Below are positions 61,968-64,000 of a stretch of DNA of 64,000 nt, piece after piece. Under the pieces are notes generated by a model. That model saw nothing but the letters and a program-made list of their open reading frames with translations. It did no database searches and was not told where the DNA came from. Positions within the stretch are counted from its first letter, which is position 1; each line of letters starts with the position of its first letter. Location: NCBI RefSeq assembly GCF_011299595.1, contig NZ_CP049867.1, positions 1,736,001-1,800,000 on the forward strand, given 5' to 3'. The translations under genes and the position numbers were made by a program. Source of the DNA: Nocardioides sp. HDW12B. GTDB taxonomy: Bacteria > Actinomycetota > Actinomycetes > Propionibacteriales > Nocardioidaceae.

Positions 61968-62722
61968 CCTGGCTCGAGCTCGCCGCGATCGCGCTGGCGG
62001 GGATCGGGGCAGGGTTCGTCAACACGCTGGCCGGGTCGGGGACGCTGCTGACGTTCCCGACCCTGCTGGCGTTCGGCGTGCCCCCGGTCACCGCCAACGT
62101 CTCCAACAACATCGGTCTGGTCCCCGGCGCGCTCAGCGCCGCCTGGGGCTGGCGCGCCGAGCTGCGCCACCAGAAGCGGCGGCTGCTCCGCCTGGCACCG
62201 GCCTCCCTGGTCGGCGGCCTGGTCGGCGCGGTGCTGCTGCTCGTGCTGCCGGCCGAGGCCTTCGAGGCCGTGGTGCCGGTGCTGGTCGCGCTCGGGCTCG
62301 TGCTGGTGGCGGTGCAGCCCTGGATCAACCGGCGCATCAACGCCCGGGCCCAGGAGGGGATCGAGCCCCGCGACCACTGGACGACGATCCCCGCGGTCGC
62401 CGCGACCGGGGTGTACGGCGGCTACTTCGGCGCCGCCCAGGGCATCCTGCTCGTCGGGGCGCTCGGGATCACCACCGGCGAGCCGGTGCACGCCACCAAC
62501 GCGATGAAGAACGCCCTGTCCGCGGTGGTCAACTCCGTCGCAGCCGCCGTGTTCGTCCTGGTGGCCGAGGTCGACTGGCTGATCGTGCTGGTGATCGGCG
62601 TCGGGTCGGTCGTCGGCTCGCTCGTCGGCTCTCGGGTGGGACGCCGGCTGCCCGCCGCGCTGCTGCGGGGGTTCATCCTCGTCATGGGGACGACCGCGCT
62701 GGTCGTCTTCCTCACCCGCTGA
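61964..62722 (+). CDS. TSUP-family (TauE/SafE) membrane permease
   Basis: The 252-residue protein has about seven hydrophobic helices and the two family repeats, each with a Gly-rich start (GAGFVNTLAGSGTLLTFPTLL; GVYGGYFGAAQGILLVGALG). TSUP proteins move sulfur-containing or organic anions such as sulfite, sulfoacetate or taurine; the cargo here is unknown. GTG overlaps the SPFH stop (GTGA), and the end overlaps the convergent hydrolase gene by 11 nt. Confidence 0.9.
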   Translation: MTWLELAAIALAGIGAGFVNTLAGSGTLLTFPTLLAFGVPPVTANVSNNIGLVPGALSAAWGWRAELRHQKRRLLRLAPASLVGGLVGAVLLLVLPAEAFEAVVPVLVALGLVLVAVQPWINRRINARAQEGIEPRDHWTTIPAVAATGVYGGYFGAAQGILLVGALGITTGEPVHATNAMKNALSAVVNSVAAAVFVLVAEVDWLIVLVIGVGSVVGSLVGSRVGRRLPAALLRGFILVMGTTALVVFLTR

Positions 62723-63704
62723 CGTAGGCCCCGAGCCACCGGTCGAGCTCGGCGTAGACCCGGTCGCGGGCCGGCTGGCGCGACAGCGTCACGTCGTGCA
62801 GCGCCCCGGGGACCTGCACGAGCGTCACGTGGCGGGAGAGCTTGTGCACCCACTTCGCCATGAGCGCCACGTCGAGCACGGTGTCGGACTCGTCGACCGC
62901 CGGCTCCCACTCCTGCGGCTGCAGGCTGGTGGCCGAGCTGAGCACGAGGGTGGGCACCGTCAGGCCCAGGCCCTTGTGGATGGCGGCGTGGCCGCGGCGC
63001 ACCGCCCGCAACCAGCCGGCGTACACCGGCCAGCTCTCGATCGGCTTCCAGGCCAGGTCGTAGTCCCACTCGCCGTCGAAGTCGGCGTGCAGGCTGCGTC
63101 CGTAGAGCCCGGACACGTGCCGCGGGATGGACTGGTAGGGCCGTCGCGCCCCGACCTGGTTGATGGCCTGAGTGCCGGCGGTGCGCAGCAGGAAGGAGCC
63201 CTGCATGTCGAGCCAGGGCGAGTTCAGCACGACCGCCTCGAGCGGCACCTCGTGCCGGGCCGCCCACAGCGACCCGATCATGCCGCCGGTGGAGTGCCCG
63301 GTCAGCAGCACCCGGTCGTGGCCGTCCCGCTCGGTGATGATCCGGAACGCGGCGGTCAGCTCCTCGGCGTACTCGTCGAGGTCGCGCGCGAAGTTGGGGG
63401 TCTGGTGCGGGCGCAGGGAGCGGCCGTACTTGCGCAGGTCGAGGGCGTAGAAGGCGTAGCCGCGCTCGGTCCACCAGTCGGCCGCCCCGGTCTGGAAGAA
63501 GTAGTCGCAGAAGCCGTGCAGGTGCAGCACGGCCGGACCGGTCGCCGGGGCGTCGGAGCGGGAGACGAGCGTGGCGACGACCTCGCCCTCGTCGTCGGGC
63601 TCGAGGGGGATCGTCTCGCGGAGGTACGGCGCGCCGAGGACGTCGGCCTGACGGTCGGGGGCGTCGTCGACGCCGGGGCCCTCGGGGGTCACAACGGCAG
63701 GCAT
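62712..63704 (-). CDS. Alpha/beta hydrolase (serine aminopeptidase/lysophospholipase-like)
   Basis: The 330-residue protein has the HGFCDYFFQ oxyanion loop, nucleophile elbow GHSTGGM, and a candidate acid and His near DESDTVLDV and ALHDV. It belongs to the Hydrolase_4 group (monoacylglycerol lipase-like). Start: ATG 63704 is preferred because GAGAAT lies seven bases upstream in the mRNA; ATG 63713 is an alternative. Confidence 0.85.
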   Translation of the reverse strand: MPAVVTPEGPGVDDAPDRQADVLGAPYLRETIPLEPDDEGEVVATLVSRSDAPATGPAVLHLHGFCDYFFQTGAADWWTERGYAFYALDLRKYGRSLRPHQTPNFARDLDEYAEELTAAFRIITERDGHDRVLLTGHSTGGMIGSLWAARHEVPLEAVVLNSPWLDMQGSFLLRTAGTQAINQVGARRPYQSIPRHVSGLYGRSLHADFDGEWDYDLAWKPIESWPVYAGWLRAVRRGHAAIHKGLGLTVPTLVLSSATSLQPQEWEPAVDESDTVLDVALMAKWVHKLSRHVTLVQVPGALHDVTLSRQPARDRVYAELDRWLGAYVSG

Positions 63705-63747
63705 GTCGAGCATTCTCACCCACCGGCCCTGAGGCAGAGTGGCCCGG

Positions 63748-64000
63748 GTGGGCCCCACGCCGCCCGTCGATCCCGACCACCTGCTGCCCTGCGCCCGACG
63801 CTCGTGCGACGTCGCAGGCGTCTTCCTCGTCGACGCGCGCGGGTGGGTGCTGCTGCAGGAGCGTGACGAGGGCGCCCCGGTCGCTGCGAACCAGTGGGGC
63901 ATCGTCGGCGGCCACGTGGAGCCGGGGGAGGAGTGGCCCGCGGCGATGCGTCGCGAGCTGCTCGAGGAGACCGGGCTGACACTGCCCGAGGGGGTCCTCG
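63748..64000 (+). CDS. NUDIX hydrolase, N-terminal part, cut by window edge
   Basis: About 84 codons are visible. The product starts VGPTPPVDPDH and has the complete NUDIX box (G-x5-E-x7-RELLEETG) from GGHVEPGEE to EETGL, so the catalytic helix is present. Such enzymes hydrolyse nucleoside diphosphate-linked compounds. GTG at 63748 follows CAGAGT (63735-63740) by seven bases. The gene continues past 64000. Confidence 0.88.
   Translation, partial: MGPTPPVDPDHLLPCARRSCDVAGVFLVDARGWVLLQERDEGAPVAANQWGIVGGHVEPGEEWPAAMRRELLEETGLTLPEGVL

Overview
The window is very GC-rich chromosomal DNA from an actinobacterium, most likely a member of the Nocardioidaceae (Nocardioides or a close relative). The evidence is actinobacterial marker genes (whiA, rbpA, opcA, an F420/PPOX-type oxidoreductase, DUF3099, acVLRF1, a WS/DGAT acyltransferase), frequent GTG starts, and many leaderless genes with a TANNNT box 6-8 nt before the start codon. 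The gene order is also typical of actinobacteria: uvrA...uvrC-rapZ-yvcK-whiA-gap-pgk-tpiA-secG-rbpA | pgl-opcA-zwf-pgi-tal-tkt | ctaB / ctaA-ABC | sufR-B-D-Rieske-C-S-U-T. I see no tRNA, rRNA, CRISPR array, insertion sequence, prophage or plasmid gene, so this is mainly core genome. I found no multi-gene system that looks new. The less ordinary material is regulatory and intergenic.

Layout. 1-4.8 kb: a truncated WS/DGAT gene, a flavin reductase-like gene, a small-molecule kinase, a FkbM methyltransferase/HEAT pair, a tiny CxxC protein and a metallo-hydrolase. 5.0-11.4 kb: excision repair (uvrA with a perfect SOS box, then uvrC), flanked by a Tat-type Rieske lipoprotein. 11.4-18.3 kb: rapZ-yvcK-whiA, the lower glycolysis operon gap-pgk-tpiA, then secG and rbpA. 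18.4-26.8 kb, minus strand: pentose phosphate operon tkt-tal-pgi-zwf-opcA-pgl. Together these two blocks hold much of central carbon metabolism. 27-31 kb: haem A synthesis (ctaB, ctaA) with a two-gene ABC exporter; a 268-bp palindromic element lies between the convergent ctaB and ctaA. 31-39 kb: a diacylglycerol-kinase-type gene, then the complete SUF iron-sulfur operon, nearly all of it translationally coupled.

39.5-50.5 kb: acVLRF1, a zinc peptidase, an ABC-F protein preceded by a leaderless five-codon reading frame, an ABC exporter, the cytochrome oxidase assembly factor SURF1, moaA, dodecin, the type II fatty acid pair fabG-fabI and a SixA-like phosphatase. 50.6-59.4 kb: a cold-shock protein, an alpha/beta hydrolase behind a C15 tract, an FAD oxidoreductase, a secreted kelch protein, serB, and a RidA/TetR divergent pair separated by two near-identical palindromes. 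59.4-64 kb: an ABC ATPase, NfeD, an SPFH/band-7 protein, a TSUP permease, a hydrolase and a truncated NUDIX gene.

Functional links: SUF supplies clusters to proteins such as MoaA and the Rieske proteins and is probably autoregulated by SufR. CtaA, CtaB and SURF1 all serve cytochrome oxidase. RapZ, YvcK, WhiA and RbpA tie metabolism, envelope, development and transcription together in one conserved block.
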